NCBI RefSeq assembly: GCF_003259615.1
Contig: NZ_QLLR01000004.1
Coordinates: 62,001-126,000 of the forward strand
Length of the DNA: 64,000 nucleotides
Direction of reading: 5' to 3'
From: Pedobacter cryoconitis
GTDB taxonomy: Bacteria; Bacteroidota; Bacteroidia; Sphingobacteriales; Sphingobacteriaceae
Shown here: piece by piece, positions 54,526 to 63,859 of the stretch
Position numbering within the stretch: the first letter of the stretch is position 1
Layout: every line of letters begins with the position of its first letter
Position numbers and translations under genes: made by a program
Notes under the pieces: generated by a model
Told to the model about the DNA's origin: nothing
What the model saw: only the letters and a program-made list of their open reading frames with translations
Databases searched by the model: none

Positions 54526-55479
54526 ATGAAGATCACCGACCACGTCACCAACGCCAAGGGTAAAACCTTGTTTTCTTTTGAGCTGCTGCCGCCAGTTAAA
54601 GGAAAAAGCATCACTGATATTTATGATGCCATAGACCCTTTGATGGAATTTAACCCACCCTTTATTGATGTGACCTATCATAGAGAAGATTATATCTACA
54701 AACAACATGACAACGGTTTACTGGAAAAGGTTTCTTATCGTAAACGTCCGGGCACTGTAGCGATCTGTGCTGCGATCATGAACAAATACAAAGTAGATGC
54801 TGTTCCGCACTTAATCTGTGGTGGTTTTACCAAAGAAGAAACTGAAAATGCACTGATTGACCTTCAGTTTTTAGGAATTGATAACGTACTGGTTTTACGC
54901 GGAGACGCAAGACACGCAGATTCCACCTTTATCCCTACCCCCGGCGGCCATGCTTATGCGACTGATCTGTTAGGTCAGGTTAACGACATGAATAACGGGA
55001 AATATCTTTTTGAAGATCACTCAGCCTTCCAGACAGATTTCTGTATTGGTGTAGCCGGCTATCCGGAAAAACATTTTGAAGCCCCTAACTTAAAGGCTGA
55101 CTTTAAATACCTGAAGCAAAAAGTAGATATGGGCGCAGAATTTATTGTGACCCAAATGTTTTTCGATAATGCTAAATACTGTGATTTTGTAGCGCAATGC
55201 AGAACAAATGGGATAAATGTCCCCATAATTCCCGGACTTAAACCCATTACTTCGTCTAAACAACTGATCAGTTTACCAAAAATATTCCATATCGATCTGC
55301 CCGAAGACTTGACAGAGGCCGTGCAGGAATGTAAAAATGAGAAGGACGTAAAAGAGGTAGGAATTGAATGGATGATCCAGCAGTGCAAAGAGTTAATTAA
55401 AGTTGGTGCTCCTGTACTTCATTTTTATACGATGAGTAACCCTGAACCAACGAAAAGAATTGCCCGCGCAGTTTTCTAA
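54526..55479 (+). CDS. metF: 5,10-methylenetetrahydrofolate reductase
   Basis: 317 residues. Reduces methylene-THF to methyl-THF with FAD and NAD(P)H. TIM barrel; FSFELLPPVKG at the N-terminus, GGFTKEE, LVLRGDA, and TQMFFDNAKY near the C-terminal half. Same operon as metH (18-bp gap), so the pair makes methyl-THF and uses it. Confidence 0.96.
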   Translation: MKITDHVTNAKGKTLFSFELLPPVKGKSITDIYDAIDPLMEFNPPFIDVTYHREDYIYKQHDNGLLEKVSYRKRPGTVAICAAIMNKYKVDAVPHLICGGFTKEETENALIDLQFLGIDNVLVLRGDARHADSTFIPTPGGHAYATDLLGQVNDMNNGKYLFEDHSAFQTDFCIGVAGYPEKHFEAPNLKADFKYLKQKVDMGAEFIVTQMFFDNAKYCDFVAQCRTNGINVPIIPGLKPITSSKQLISLPKIFHIDLPEDLTEAVQECKNEKDVKEVGIEWMIQQCKELIKVGAPVLHFYTMSNPEPTKRIARAVF

Positions 55480-55553
55480 TTTGGAGGTCAGATTCTGCTC
55501 CTGATGAATATTTGGCAGATTCTTTGTATATTTCGTTCTCTACAAAGAACGAT

Positions 55554-55991
55554 ATGAAAAGGACGACATTGATGGTACTTACAGTTATTGGCACTTTAAC
55601 TTCCTGTAATGCCTTAAAGAATACGGTAGAAGCAAGTTCAGATTTATCCAAACTTGGAGGAACCTGGGAACTGAATTATATCTCAGGCCCAAGAATTGCC
55701 TTCAATGGTTTGTATCCAGGCAAAAAGCCAACCTTGGTTTTTGACCTTGCAGATAAAAAGGTAAGCGGTAACAGCAGCTGTAACTCTTTCTCAGGAAAGC
55801 TGAATGCAGATGATACGTCCATTAACTTTAACCAGCCAATGGCAGTTACAAAAATGGCCTGTCCTGGTGAAGGAGAAACTGTTTTCTTTGAAACCCTGAA
55901 AAAGGTAAACAAATACTCCATTAAAGGAGATACGATACTGAATTTTATGATGGGTGATATTGCTATCATGCGATTTAAAAAGATAAAATAA
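55554..55991 (+). CDS. META-domain (HslJ-like) lipoprotein
   Basis: 145 residues from ATG 55554 (MKRTTLMVLTVIGTLTSC), which gives a lipobox with Cys18; the ATG at 55512 would spoil the signal peptide. META domain: GGTWELNYISG, then CNSFSGKLN and MTKMACPGE-like VTKMACPGEGE. Stress-resistance or outer-membrane function is unknown. Followed directly by a terminator shared with thrC. Confidence 0.88.
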   Translation: MKRTTLMVLTVIGTLTSCNALKNTVEASSDLSKLGGTWELNYISGPRIAFNGLYPGKKPTLVFDLADKKVSGNSSCNSFSGKLNADDTSINFNQPMAVTKMACPGEGETVFFETLKKVNKYSIKGDTILNFMMGDIAIMRFKKIK

Positions 55992-56026
55992 AAAAAGCCT
56001 GTTTAATTTAATTAAACAGGCTTTTT
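55992..56026. terminator. bidirectional terminator between META lipoprotein and thrC
   Basis: AAAAAGCCTGTTTAAT/ATTAAACAGGCTTTTT, perfect 16-bp arms and a 3-nt centre. Confidence 0.9.
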
Positions 56027-56051
56027 ATTGCAATATAACCGTCCAGCTAAC

Positions 56052-57362
56052 CTAGTTCGCCGTTAACAAAAACCGCTTAAAAACATCAAAGTTTACTGCC
56101 ATCGCTGTCGCTGCTTTCTCTTTTTCCCGCAGTGCATTCACCTGTTCAGGAACATTGATCTGCGCGGCAATTTCAGCAGGGAATATATCCGGGAACTTAC
56201 AAGGATGTGCTGTGGATAAGAATACAAAAGTATCATCAGCCGAAGCCTGTTGTTTTTGATATTCCTGTACCGCTAACCACGCAATCGCCGTATGCGGGCA
56301 AGCCACATAGTTAAACTGCTGGTAAATATCAGCGATCGCCTGAACAGTCTGCTCATCAGTATAGCGGAAACTCTTCACGATCTCTTTCACCTTCTCCCGC
56401 TCCTCATTAAATAAAGCCATAATCCTCACCCAGTTACTCGGTGCCCCCACATCCATCGCATTTGCATAAGTCTGTACAGAAGGCCTGGTTTCATAAACCC
56501 CTGTTTCCAGGAAGCGCGGAACCGTATCATTCACGTTCGTAGCCGCAATAAACTGCTTCACAGGCAAGCCCATTTTATAGGCCAGTAAACCTGCAGCAAT
56601 ATTTCCGAAATTACCACTGGGCACCGCAAAAACCACCTCTCTTTTGCCCTTTCTAAAGAGCTGGGCTACCGCATTAAAATAATAAAAAGTCTGTGGAATT
56701 AAACGGGCAATATTGATCGAATTCGCAGAAGTAAGCCTCATTTTATTATTCAGCTCATCATCAGCAAAAGCTTGTTTCACCAAATGCTGACAATCATCAA
56801 AAGTCCCGTCTATTTCTATTGCACGGATATTTTGCCCATTGCTGCACAACTGCAACTCCTGAATTTCACTCACTTTTCCCTTAGGATATAAAATCGTCAC
56901 CCTGGTATCTGGTACACCTAAAAATCCAAGCGCTACCGCTCCGCCCGTATCCCCCGAAGTCGCCACCAAAACATCCAGTAACTGTTCATTATCTTTTAGA
57001 AAATAAGCCATTACCCTGCTCATAAACCTCGCCCCAAAATCCTTAAAAGCCAGTGAAGGGCCATGAAACAACTCTAACACATAAGTATCCTCATCCAGCG
57101 GATGCAAAGGAGCTTCAAAATTAATCGCATCGTCAATGATTGCTTTTAAATCATTTGCTGGAATATCGTCCTGCAACAAAGCAGAACTCACCTTATAAGC
57201 AATCTCGCGCAGCGTATAGCGGTCAAGATGCTGAATAAAATCCTGGTCCAGCGCAGGGATTTCCACAGGCATATATAAACCTTTATCCTGTGGCATACTA
57301 TTGAAAACAGCAGATTGGAAATCTATTTTCAGGTCGTGGTTATTCGTACTGTATAATTTCAT
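56052..57362 (-). CDS. thrC: threonine synthase
   Basis: 436 residues. PLP-dependent last step of threonine synthesis from O-phosphohomoserine. FHGPSLAFKDFGARFM carries the PLP lysine (about residue 112); ATSGDTGGAVA and the substrate-binding FAVPSGNFGNIAAG motifs follow. Last gene of the thr operon, 11 bp after thrB. Confidence 0.96.
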   Translation of the reverse strand: MKLYSTNNHDLKIDFQSAVFNSMPQDKGLYMPVEIPALDQDFIQHLDRYTLREIAYKVSSALLQDDIPANDLKAIIDDAINFEAPLHPLDEDTYVLELFHGPSLAFKDFGARFMSRVMAYFLKDNEQLLDVLVATSGDTGGAVALGFLGVPDTRVTILYPKGKVSEIQELQLCSNGQNIRAIEIDGTFDDCQHLVKQAFADDELNNKMRLTSANSINIARLIPQTFYYFNAVAQLFRKGKREVVFAVPSGNFGNIAAGLLAYKMGLPVKQFIAATNVNDTVPRFLETGVYETRPSVQTYANAMDVGAPSNWVRIMALFNEEREKVKEIVKSFRYTDEQTVQAIADIYQQFNYVACPHTAIAWLAVQEYQKQQASADDTFVFLSTAHPCKFPDIFPAEIAAQINVPEQVNALREKEKAATAMAVNFDVFKRFLLTAN

Positions 57363-57373
57363 GTTCGCGTTTT

Positions 57374-58309
57374 TTAATCAAGTATAACCGGGCCTTTTTT
57401 ATTGACCGATGATACAAATGAAAGACTGTTAATCTGAATGGATTTTAATTGTTTTTGCAATGCCTGTGTAATTAAATGTGCCGTATCCTGATCTTTGGTC
57501 AGGGCGAAAACAGAAGGTCCCGAACCGGAAATCCCGAAACTGACCGCACCCATTTCCATCGCTATACTTCTCATTTTATAGAAATCAGGGATTAAAATAG
57601 ACCGCGTAGGCTCTACCAATACATCCACCATACTGCGGCCAATCAAATCATAATCATTTGTAAAAAGCCCCGTTACCAAACCCGCTACATTTCCCCATTG
57701 CTTCACCGCATCCTTCAATAAAACTTTAGAACGGATCATTTGCCGCGCATCCTTAGTCGGTACATCTACCTCCGGATAAACAATTGCCGCGCACATATCC
57801 TGCGGAAAAGGCAAGCTGATCACATCTAAAGGCTCATAACTTCTTACCAGGACAAAACCACCCAGCAAAGCAGGCGCTACATTGTCTGCATGCCCATAAC
57901 CACAAGCCAGTTCCTCGCCTTTCATCGCAAAAGGAACCAGTTCTTTATTACTCAATTGATTGTCAAACAAAGTATTGATCGCAAATAACCCAGCTACTGT
58001 ACTTGCTGAACTTGATCCTAAACCACTTCCGATAGGCATCTTTTTATGCAGCTCAATATCAATTCCAATATCTGTACGGTCAATATGTTTCAGGTAATCC
58101 TGCACACTCGCACTCACTGTATTTTTTGATGGGTTAAGCGGCAATCTGCCCTCATCCCCTGTAATTTTAGAGATAATTACTCCCGGCTTATCTGTAACCC
58201 GCATCACTACCTCATCACCCGGCGCATTCACAGCAAAACCTAAAACATCAAACCCGCAAACTACATTCGCTACGGTTGCCGGAGCGAAAACTTTTACTGT
58301 ATTTCTCAT
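57374..58309 (-). CDS. thrB: homoserine kinase
   Basis: 311 residues. GHMP kinase with MPIGSGLGSSSAS (P-loop) and the C-terminal GISGSGPSVFAL. Overlaps thrA by 4 bp (ATGA), so translation is coupled. Makes O-phosphohomoserine for thrC. Confidence 0.96.
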   Translation of the reverse strand: MRNTVKVFAPATVANVVCGFDVLGFAVNAPGDEVVMRVTDKPGVIISKITGDEGRLPLNPSKNTVSASVQDYLKHIDRTDIGIDIELHKKMPIGSGLGSSSASTVAGLFAINTLFDNQLSNKELVPFAMKGEELACGYGHADNVAPALLGGFVLVRSYEPLDVISLPFPQDMCAAIVYPEVDVPTKDARQMIRSKVLLKDAVKQWGNVAGLVTGLFTNDYDLIGRSMVDVLVEPTRSILIPDFYKMRSIAMEMGAVSFGISGSGPSVFALTKDQDTAHLITQALQKQLKSIQINSLSFVSSVNKKGPVILD

Positions 58310-60753
58310 TTCTTGCCCACATTTATGATGTCCGCAAATACACCAGCAGCAGTTACTTCTGCACCCGCACCAGGTCCTTTAATCACTAAAGGACGATCTT
58401 TGTACCGGTCAGTCGTGAAAGAAATAATATTATCACTGCCAGAAAGCATGTAAAAAGGATGGTTATCATCAACCATTTGCAGGTTAATCGTCACCTTTCC
58501 TTCTTCCAGTTTTCCGATATACCGCAATACTTTGTTTTCAGCCACCGCTTTGCTTTTCAGCTCTTCAAAGTAAGCCGCATTATTTTTAAGTTCCTGATAA
58601 AAATCATCCACACTATCCGCAGCCATACAAGCCGGAGGCAGCATACTTTCCAACTGCACATCTGCTTCTTCCAATGGATAACCCGCGTCTCTGGCCAAAA
58701 TCAGCATCTTACGCATAAAATCCTTTCCATTTAAATCATCACGCGGATCTGGTTCAGTATACCCCTTATCCTGTGCCTCTTTTACGATTTCGTGGAAAAG
58801 CACGTCCTCTTTAAAATTATTAAAGATGAAAGAAATAGTACCCGAAAGAATCGCTTCAATACTAAAGATATTATCCCCGCTCAACATCAGATCTTTCAGT
58901 GTCCGGATGATCGGAAGGCCCGCACCCACATTCGTCTCATAATGAAAATCTACCCCATAGGTACGTGCAGCTGTTTTAAAAGCAGCATATTGCTCATATT
59001 CGGCAGAATTCCCAATCTTATTACAAGTAACCAGGGAAATACTTGACTCCAGTATTTCCTGGTAAAAATTAACCGGGTTGCCACTTGCCGTATTGTCTAC
59101 AAAAACACAGTTTGGTAAATTCATCGCTTTCATCTGTTTGACGAAGGAAGCTAAATCTGCCTTTTCCGCATTTTTACTCAGCTCATTTTCCCAATCCGCC
59201 AGGTTCAGCGCGGTTTTGCTCAGGTACATTTCGCGTGAATTGCTGATGCCCATCACCTTTACTTCCAGGTCATTGTTCTGAGCAAGCAACGGACTTTGAA
59301 CCAATAACTGGCGGAATAAAGTTTTACCAATATTTCCCGTACCCAGGCAAAATACATGCAGTGTTTTCTTCAGGTTTTCAAAGAAAGCCTCATGCACCGC
59401 ATTCACAGCTTTTGACAAATCTGTTTTCGATAAAATAACTGATATATTATATTCTGAAGATCCCTGTGCAATCGCGCGCACATTGACCCCGTTTCTACCT
59501 AAAGCGTGGAACAGCTTACCAGACATACCCGGTGTATGTTTCATATTCTCCCCCACTATAGCCAGTACAGCCAATCCATTCTCCACTTCCGGATATTCCA
59601 GTTTTTTAGCCTGTAATTCCAGTTCAAATTCTTTACTGATGATGGCCAGCGCGCTTAAAGCATCCGCAGGTTTCACGGCAAAAGTGATACTATGTTCAGA
59701 AGAAGATTGCGTAATCAAAACCACGTTGATCTGCTCTCTGGATAAAAGAGAGAATAACCGGCCGCTGAAACCCGCTTTCCCTACCATTCCGCTGCCAGAC
59801 AAATTCAGGATACTGATTTCATCAATAGAAGAAATCCCTTTGATTGGAAAAGTTGAAGTATTTACCCCATGACGGATATAAGTGCCCTTAAAATTTGTAT
59901 TGAAAGTATTCTTAATGACAATCGGTATTTTCTTTAAAAAAGCAGGGGTCATCGTTGGCGGATAAATCACTTTTGCACCAAAATAAGAAAGCTCCATTGC
60001 CTCTGTATAACTCAGTTCTGGTAAAGAAAATGCTTTTTCCACGATCCTTGGATCAGCAGTCAGCATCCCATCCACATCAGTCCAGATTTCAATCTCTTTT
60101 GCATTCAGGGCAGAACCCCATATTGCAGCTGTAAAATCACTGCCGCCGCGTCCCAAAGTTGTGGTTCTTCCTTCGGTATTGCTGGCTATAAATCCGGTAA
60201 CAAATAATAGTTTATCTCTATTCGCTTCATAAAAGTCCTGGATCAGCAATTCAGTTAAAGGCGTATTTACTTTTGCCTGTCCAAAATTACTATCAGTTTT
60301 AATCAGTTCGGCCCCGTCTGCACATTGCGCATTCGGAAAATCCTGTTTAGCAATATGACTAATCATAAAAGCAGAACAGCGCTCCCCGAAACTCAGGATT
60401 AAATCTTTGGTCTGAGGGCTTAATTCCTTTAAATGATAAACCGATTGCAAAACGTCTTCCAGCTCATTGAAGTAAATCTTCAGCCGTGTAAATACTGGAT
60501 TTTGTGCAGCTGCAGGAAGCAAGGTTCTCACGACTTCGAAGTGTTTTTCTTCGATTTCTTTGAGCTCTGCGGCATACTCTTCTGCCACCTGTGCTTTTTC
60601 TGCCATTGCCAGGAGCAGATTGGTTACCCCGCTCATTGCTGAAAGTACAACTACTGGATAATCACCCTGTTCCCTTTCTTTTAGGATGCCGATCAGGGTT
60701 CGGATACCTGATGCTGACCCTACTGAAGTACCGCCGAATTTTAGAATGTTCAT
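58306..60753 (-). CDS. thrA: bifunctional aspartokinase / homoserine dehydrogenase
   Basis: 815 residues. N-terminal aspartokinase (MNILKFGGTSVGSA, TLGRGGSDFTA) to about 300, two ACT domains (about 310-450), C-terminal homoserine dehydrogenase (VFCLGTGNIGKTLFRQL, then FVDNTASGNPVNFYQEILESSISLVTCNK). This is ThrA/MetL type; ACT domains suggest Thr feedback, consistent with the threonine leader peptide upstream. First structural gene of thrABC. Confidence 0.96.
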   Translation of the reverse strand: MNILKFGGTSVGSASGIRTLIGILKEREQGDYPVVVLSAMSGVTNLLLAMAEKAQVAEEYAAELKEIEEKHFEVVRTLLPAAAQNPVFTRLKIYFNELEDVLQSVYHLKELSPQTKDLILSFGERCSAFMISHIAKQDFPNAQCADGAELIKTDSNFGQAKVNTPLTELLIQDFYEANRDKLLFVTGFIASNTEGRTTTLGRGGSDFTAAIWGSALNAKEIEIWTDVDGMLTADPRIVEKAFSLPELSYTEAMELSYFGAKVIYPPTMTPAFLKKIPIVIKNTFNTNFKGTYIRHGVNTSTFPIKGISSIDEISILNLSGSGMVGKAGFSGRLFSLLSREQINVVLITQSSSEHSITFAVKPADALSALAIISKEFELELQAKKLEYPEVENGLAVLAIVGENMKHTPGMSGKLFHALGRNGVNVRAIAQGSSEYNISVILSKTDLSKAVNAVHEAFFENLKKTLHVFCLGTGNIGKTLFRQLLVQSPLLAQNNDLEVKVMGISNSREMYLSKTALNLADWENELSKNAEKADLASFVKQMKAMNLPNCVFVDNTASGNPVNFYQEILESSISLVTCNKIGNSAEYEQYAAFKTAARTYGVDFHYETNVGAGLPIIRTLKDLMLSGDNIFSIEAILSGTISFIFNNFKEDVLFHEIVKEAQDKGYTEPDPRDDLNGKDFMRKMLILARDAGYPLEEADVQLESMLPPACMAADSVDDFYQELKNNAAYFEELKSKAVAENKVLRYIGKLEEGKVTINLQMVDDNHPFYMLSGSDNIISFTTDRYKDRPLVIKGPGAGAEVTAAGVFADIINVGKK

Positions 60754-60854
60754 AGTTTTAATTGTTAATCTATTGTTTTTTATAGGTATTGGGTTAACCT
60801 GGACTCCCGGACATTTCAGCCGCGGATAAGCTCAGGCAGGTTTAGGTTCTGGTT

Positions 60855-60896
60855 CAAAAAAAAAGCGCCTTCCGGTTTAGAGGAAGGCGCTTTTTT
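60855..60896 (-). terminator. thr operon attenuator terminator
   Basis: Between the leader peptide and thrA, the minus strand reads AAAAAAGCGCCTTCC, loop TCTAAACC, GGAAGGCGCTTTTTTTTT. The stem is about 15 bp and is followed by a T run, so it is a strong intrinsic terminator inside the operon leader. Its 5' arm (CGCCTTC, 60889-60883) can alternatively pair with GGAGGCG (60940-60934) inside the leader peptide frame, a candidate antiterminator. Confidence 0.85.
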
Positions 60897-60916
60897 ATGG
60901 TTTTTTATTATTCTTA

Positions 60917-60994
60917 TTATACCAATATACACCCGCCTCCGGCTTTCCCGGTGGTGGTAATAATAATGGATGTAAGTGTTGAATTATTTATCAT
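60917..60994 (-). CDS. thrL: thr operon leader peptide (25 residues)
   Basis: Minus-strand ATG at 60994 to TAA at 60917. The peptide reads MINNSTLTS, then Ile-Ile-Ile-Thr-Thr-Thr, then GKAGGGCILV: three Ile codons followed by three Thr codons (ATT x3, ACC x3), as expected for attenuation by Thr and Ile. It lies just upstream of the strong hairpin and ~160 bp before thrA. It is too short for ordinary gene finders. The start is supported by being the only ATG in frame. A clear -33/-7 pair was not found; TAACTTTA at about 61030 is a weak option. Confidence 0.85.
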   Translation of the reverse strand: MINNSTLTSIIITTTGKAGGGCILV

Positions 60995-61169
60995 ATGTCC
61001 ATAACAATATTGCTTCGGTATTGCTATACCCTAAAGTAAAGTTATATTTTCCTAATAAGCAAGAGAATATGAAAAAAAATTATCAGCAAATAAATAGAAA
61101 AGACTAAAATTAATTCATCACAGTCAAAAAGCACCCTCCTGTTTTTTACTTACCTTTACTGCGTAAATT

Positions 61170-62090
61170 ATGCAAGGACTAGTAATAAAATCAACAGGGA
61201 GCTGGTATTTGGTTCATGGAGAAGATGACCGTGATTATCAATGCAGGATTAAAGGGAAATTCCGGATCAAAGGAATTCAGACCACCAATCCTGTTGCAGT
61301 TGGAGATCAGGTAGACTTCGAAATGGAGCCTAATTCTGAAAATGGAGTTATTTATAAACTTCATCCCCGGAAAAACTATATCATCAGAAAATCAATTAAC
61401 TTATCAAAACAGGCGCAGATTATAGCAGCCAATATAGATGAGGCCTTTCTGGTGGTTACACTCGCCTCTCCACGTACTTCACTGGGTTTTATAGACCGCT
61501 TTTTAGTAACCGCAGAAGCTTATAGCATTCCTTCGGTATTAATCTTCAATAAACTCGACTTATACAATGAAGACGGGCTGGAAGTATTGGCAGAATATAA
61601 AAACATCTATGAAAATCTGGGTTATCCATGTTATGAAGTTTCTGCGACCGAAGGAACTAATATGCCTTTGATAGAAAGTTTATTAAAAGATAAAACAACC
61701 CTGTTTTCAGGGCACTCAGGCGTAGGAAAATCAAGTCTGATCAATGTACTGCTACCAGACCGTCATATCAAAACAGGCGAGATCTCTGAATCCAGTGATA
61801 AAGGGCAGCATACCACGACCTTTGCTGAAATGCACACCCTGCCTTTTGGTGGATACCTGATCGATAGCCCCGGCATCAGAGAACTGGGAATCTATGATAT
61901 TAAACCAGAAGAACTGAGCCATTACTTCAGAGAAATGCGCGATCTGATGCACAAATGTAAATTTCACAATTGCCGTCACATCAACGAACCTAGCTGCGCC
62001 GTTTTAGATGCCGTTAAAACCGGAGAGATCGAAAGCAGCCGTTACGAAAGTTACCTGAGTATGTACCATGGCAATGAAACAAGGGCTTAA
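61170..62090 (+). CDS. rsgA: ribosome small-subunit GTPase RsgA
   Basis: 306 residues. OB-fold N-terminus, circularly permuted GTPase: FNKLD first (G4), then GHSGVGKSSL (G1) and DSPG (G3), and a C-terminal zinc motif CKFHNCRHINEPSC. Matures the 30S subunit. Six bp before dtd. Confidence 0.95.
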   Translation: MQGLVIKSTGSWYLVHGEDDRDYQCRIKGKFRIKGIQTTNPVAVGDQVDFEMEPNSENGVIYKLHPRKNYIIRKSINLSKQAQIIAANIDEAFLVVTLASPRTSLGFIDRFLVTAEAYSIPSVLIFNKLDLYNEDGLEVLAEYKNIYENLGYPCYEVSATEGTNMPLIESLLKDKTTLFSGHSGVGKSSLINVLLPDRHIKTGEISESSDKGQHTTTFAEMHTLPFGGYLIDSPGIRELGIYDIKPEELSHYFREMRDLMHKCKFHNCRHINEPSCAVLDAVKTGEIESSRYESYLSMYHGNETRA

Positions 62091-62096
62091 ACATTC

Positions 62097-62549
62097 ATGA
62101 GAGCAGTTATACAAAGAGTTACACAGGCCAGCTGCCAGGTAAATGAAACGATAACCGGTTCCATTGAAAACGGATTGCTCGTTTTATTAGGTATTGAAGA
62201 AGCCGACGGACAGGAAGACCTGGAATGGCTTGCTGCCAAAATATTCAATATCCGGATCTTTAGCGATGAACAAGGTCTGATGAATAAATCACTTGCAGAC
62301 CTGGATGGAAATATTTTACTGATCAGTCAGTTTACCTTATTTGCAGCAACTAAAAAAGGGAACAGGCCCGGATTTACCAGAGCTGCAAGATCAGATCAGG
62401 CTATTCCGCTCTATGAGGCCATGATTAAACAACTCAGCACTTTATCGGGCAAAGCTATACAAACAGGGATTTTTGGGGCAGACATGAAAATCAATTTGGT
62501 TAATGACGGGCCGGTAACGATATTAATTGATACTAAAAACAAAGAATAA
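62097..62549 (+). CDS. dtd: D-aminoacyl-tRNA deacylase
   Basis: 150 residues, full length. MRAVIQRVTQASCQV, then SQFTLFA and the cross-subunit NDGPVTI motif characteristic of the DTD active site. Removes D-amino acids from tRNA. Same operon as rsgA and the MazG-like gene, which starts one base after its stop. Confidence 0.95.
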   Translation: MRAVIQRVTQASCQVNETITGSIENGLLVLLGIEEADGQEDLEWLAAKIFNIRIFSDEQGLMNKSLADLDGNILLISQFTLFAATKKGNRPGFTRAARSDQAIPLYEAMIKQLSTLSGKAIQTGIFGADMKINLVNDGPVTILIDTKNKE

Positions 62550-62876
62550 ATGACGATACAGGAAGCACAGGATACCGTTGATCAATGGATCAATACTACC
62601 GGAATCCGTTATTTCAACGAATTGACCAATACGGCCATATTAATGGAAGAAGTGGGTGAAGTAGCCCGTATTATGTCACGCAAGTACGGCGAGCAATCTT
62701 TCAAGAAAAGTGATGAAGCAGTAGACCTTGGCGATGAAATGGCCGATGTCTTATTTGTGCTGATCTGCCTGGCTAACCAAACTGGTATTAACCTGACTGA
62801 AGCTATGGAGAAAAACCTGGTGAAAAAGAGTATCAGGGATGCCGACAGGCATAAAAATAATGAGAAGCTGAAATAA
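62550..62876 (+). CDS. MazG-like nucleotide pyrophosphohydrolase
   Basis: 108 residues. All-alpha NTP-PPase fold with the acidic metal motif EEVGEVARI, then DEAVDLGDEMADVLFVLICLAN (EExxE/ExxD type). It hydrolyses NTPs or dNTPs to NMPs; the exact substrate is unknown. Terminator 62882-62903 follows. Confidence 0.9.
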   Translation: MTIQEAQDTVDQWINTTGIRYFNELTNTAILMEEVGEVARIMSRKYGEQSFKKSDEAVDLGDEMADVLFVLICLANQTGINLTEAMEKNLVKKSIRDADRHKNNEKLK

Positions 62877-62881
62877 GCAAC

Positions 62882-62909
62882 AGAGCCAGTTAAAACTGGC
62901 TCTTATCTT
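62882..62909 (+). terminator. terminator of rsgA-dtd-MazG
   Basis: AGAGCCAGTT/AACTGGCTCT, 10-bp stem with a 2-nt centre, then TATCTTTTT. Confidence 0.8.
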
Positions 62910-62910
62910 T

Positions 62911-63303
62911 TTATAACTGTGCTTTAATTTTCTGAGCTGCTTCCTGCAGCTCTTCCTGCGTAGGATTTAACTTCGCTTTACTAAAGTTCATATCCCCCAC
63001 TGCGTTCATAGGGATCAAATGGATATGTACATGAGGTACTTCCAGACCAATAACGGCCATTCCTACTTTTACACATGGAAAAGCTTTCTTTAGCGCTACC
63101 GCTACAATCTTTGCAAATAAGGTAAGTCCGAAATAACTTTCTTCGTCCATATCAAATATATAATCAATTTCCTTTTTAGGGATTACCAGTACATGCCCCA
63201 TCGTTAAAGGACTAACATCTAAAAACGCCATAAATTCTGTCGTTTCGGCTACTACATGTGCGGGAATTTCTCCGGCTACGATCTTGGAAAATATACTTGA
63301 CAT
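62911..63303 (-). CDS. HIT-family hydrolase
   Basis: 130 residues. Nucleotide-binding histidine triad HVHIHLIPM at about residues 93-101. Hint-like; broad nucleoside phosphoramidase or Ap4A hydrolase activity is possible. 9 bp after greA, same operon. Confidence 0.93.
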   Translation of the reverse strand: MSSIFSKIVAGEIPAHVVAETTEFMAFLDVSPLTMGHVLVIPKKEIDYIFDMDEESYFGLTLFAKIVAVALKKAFPCVKVGMAVIGLEVPHVHIHLIPMNAVGDMNFSKAKLNPTQEELQEAAQKIKAQL

Positions 63304-63312
63304 ATAAAATGA

Positions 63313-63786
63313 TTATCTGGTGATTTCTAATATTTCAAATTCGATTTTACCTGCAGGAACTTCAATCTCAGTTTTGTCCCCTACCGATTTACCTAATAAA
63401 CCTTGTGCAATCGGAGACTTCACAGAGATCTTTCCGATTTTAAGATCAGCTTCAGTTTCCGCAACCAGCTGGTAGCTCATTGTTGCACCGTTTTTTAAGT
63501 TCTTTATTTTAACGATCGATAAAGCCAGCACTTTAGTCAGGTCTAATTTCGATTCATCAATTAATCTTGCTGATGCAAGCGTAGTTTTTAATTTAGATAT
63601 TTTTGCTTCATGCAGACCTTGTGCTTCCTTAGCAGCATCGTACTCCGCATTTTCAGATAGATCGCCTTTATCTCTTGCTTCAGCTATAGCTTTAGAGATC
63701 AATTGTCTCCCTGTAGTCGTTAAGTAATGTACTTCTTCTTTTAGCTTATCCAACCCTTCCTGAGTGTAGTATGTTACCTCTGTCAT
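63313..63786 (-). CDS. greA: transcription elongation factor GreA
   Basis: 157 residues. N-terminal coiled coil with EARDKGDLSENAEYDAAKEAQG (the basic/acidic tip that enters the RNAP channel) and a C-terminal FKBP-like domain (SPIAQGLLGKSVGD). Rescues backtracked RNA polymerase. Cotranscribed with the HIT gene. Confidence 0.96.
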   Translation of the reverse strand: MTEVTYYTQEGLDKLKEEVHYLTTTGRQLISKAIAEARDKGDLSENAEYDAAKEAQGLHEAKISKLKTTLASARLIDESKLDLTKVLALSIVKIKNLKNGATMSYQLVAETEADLKIGKISVKSPIAQGLLGKSVGDKTEIEVPAGKIEFEILEITR

Positions 63787-63824
63787 AGCTTAATTTATTA
63801 TTTGTAAAACCTTTAAAATACAAA

Positions 63825-63859
63825 CAAGACTATACTGGCAATAAGCCCACATAGTCTTG
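63825..63859. other. hairpin near right window edge
   Basis: CAAGACTAT (63825-63833) pairs with ATAGTCTTG (63851-63859) around 17 nt, upstream of greA. It may be part of a greA leader or the end of a unit outside the window. The rest of 63787-64000 is AT-rich and contains no gene. Confidence 0.35.
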
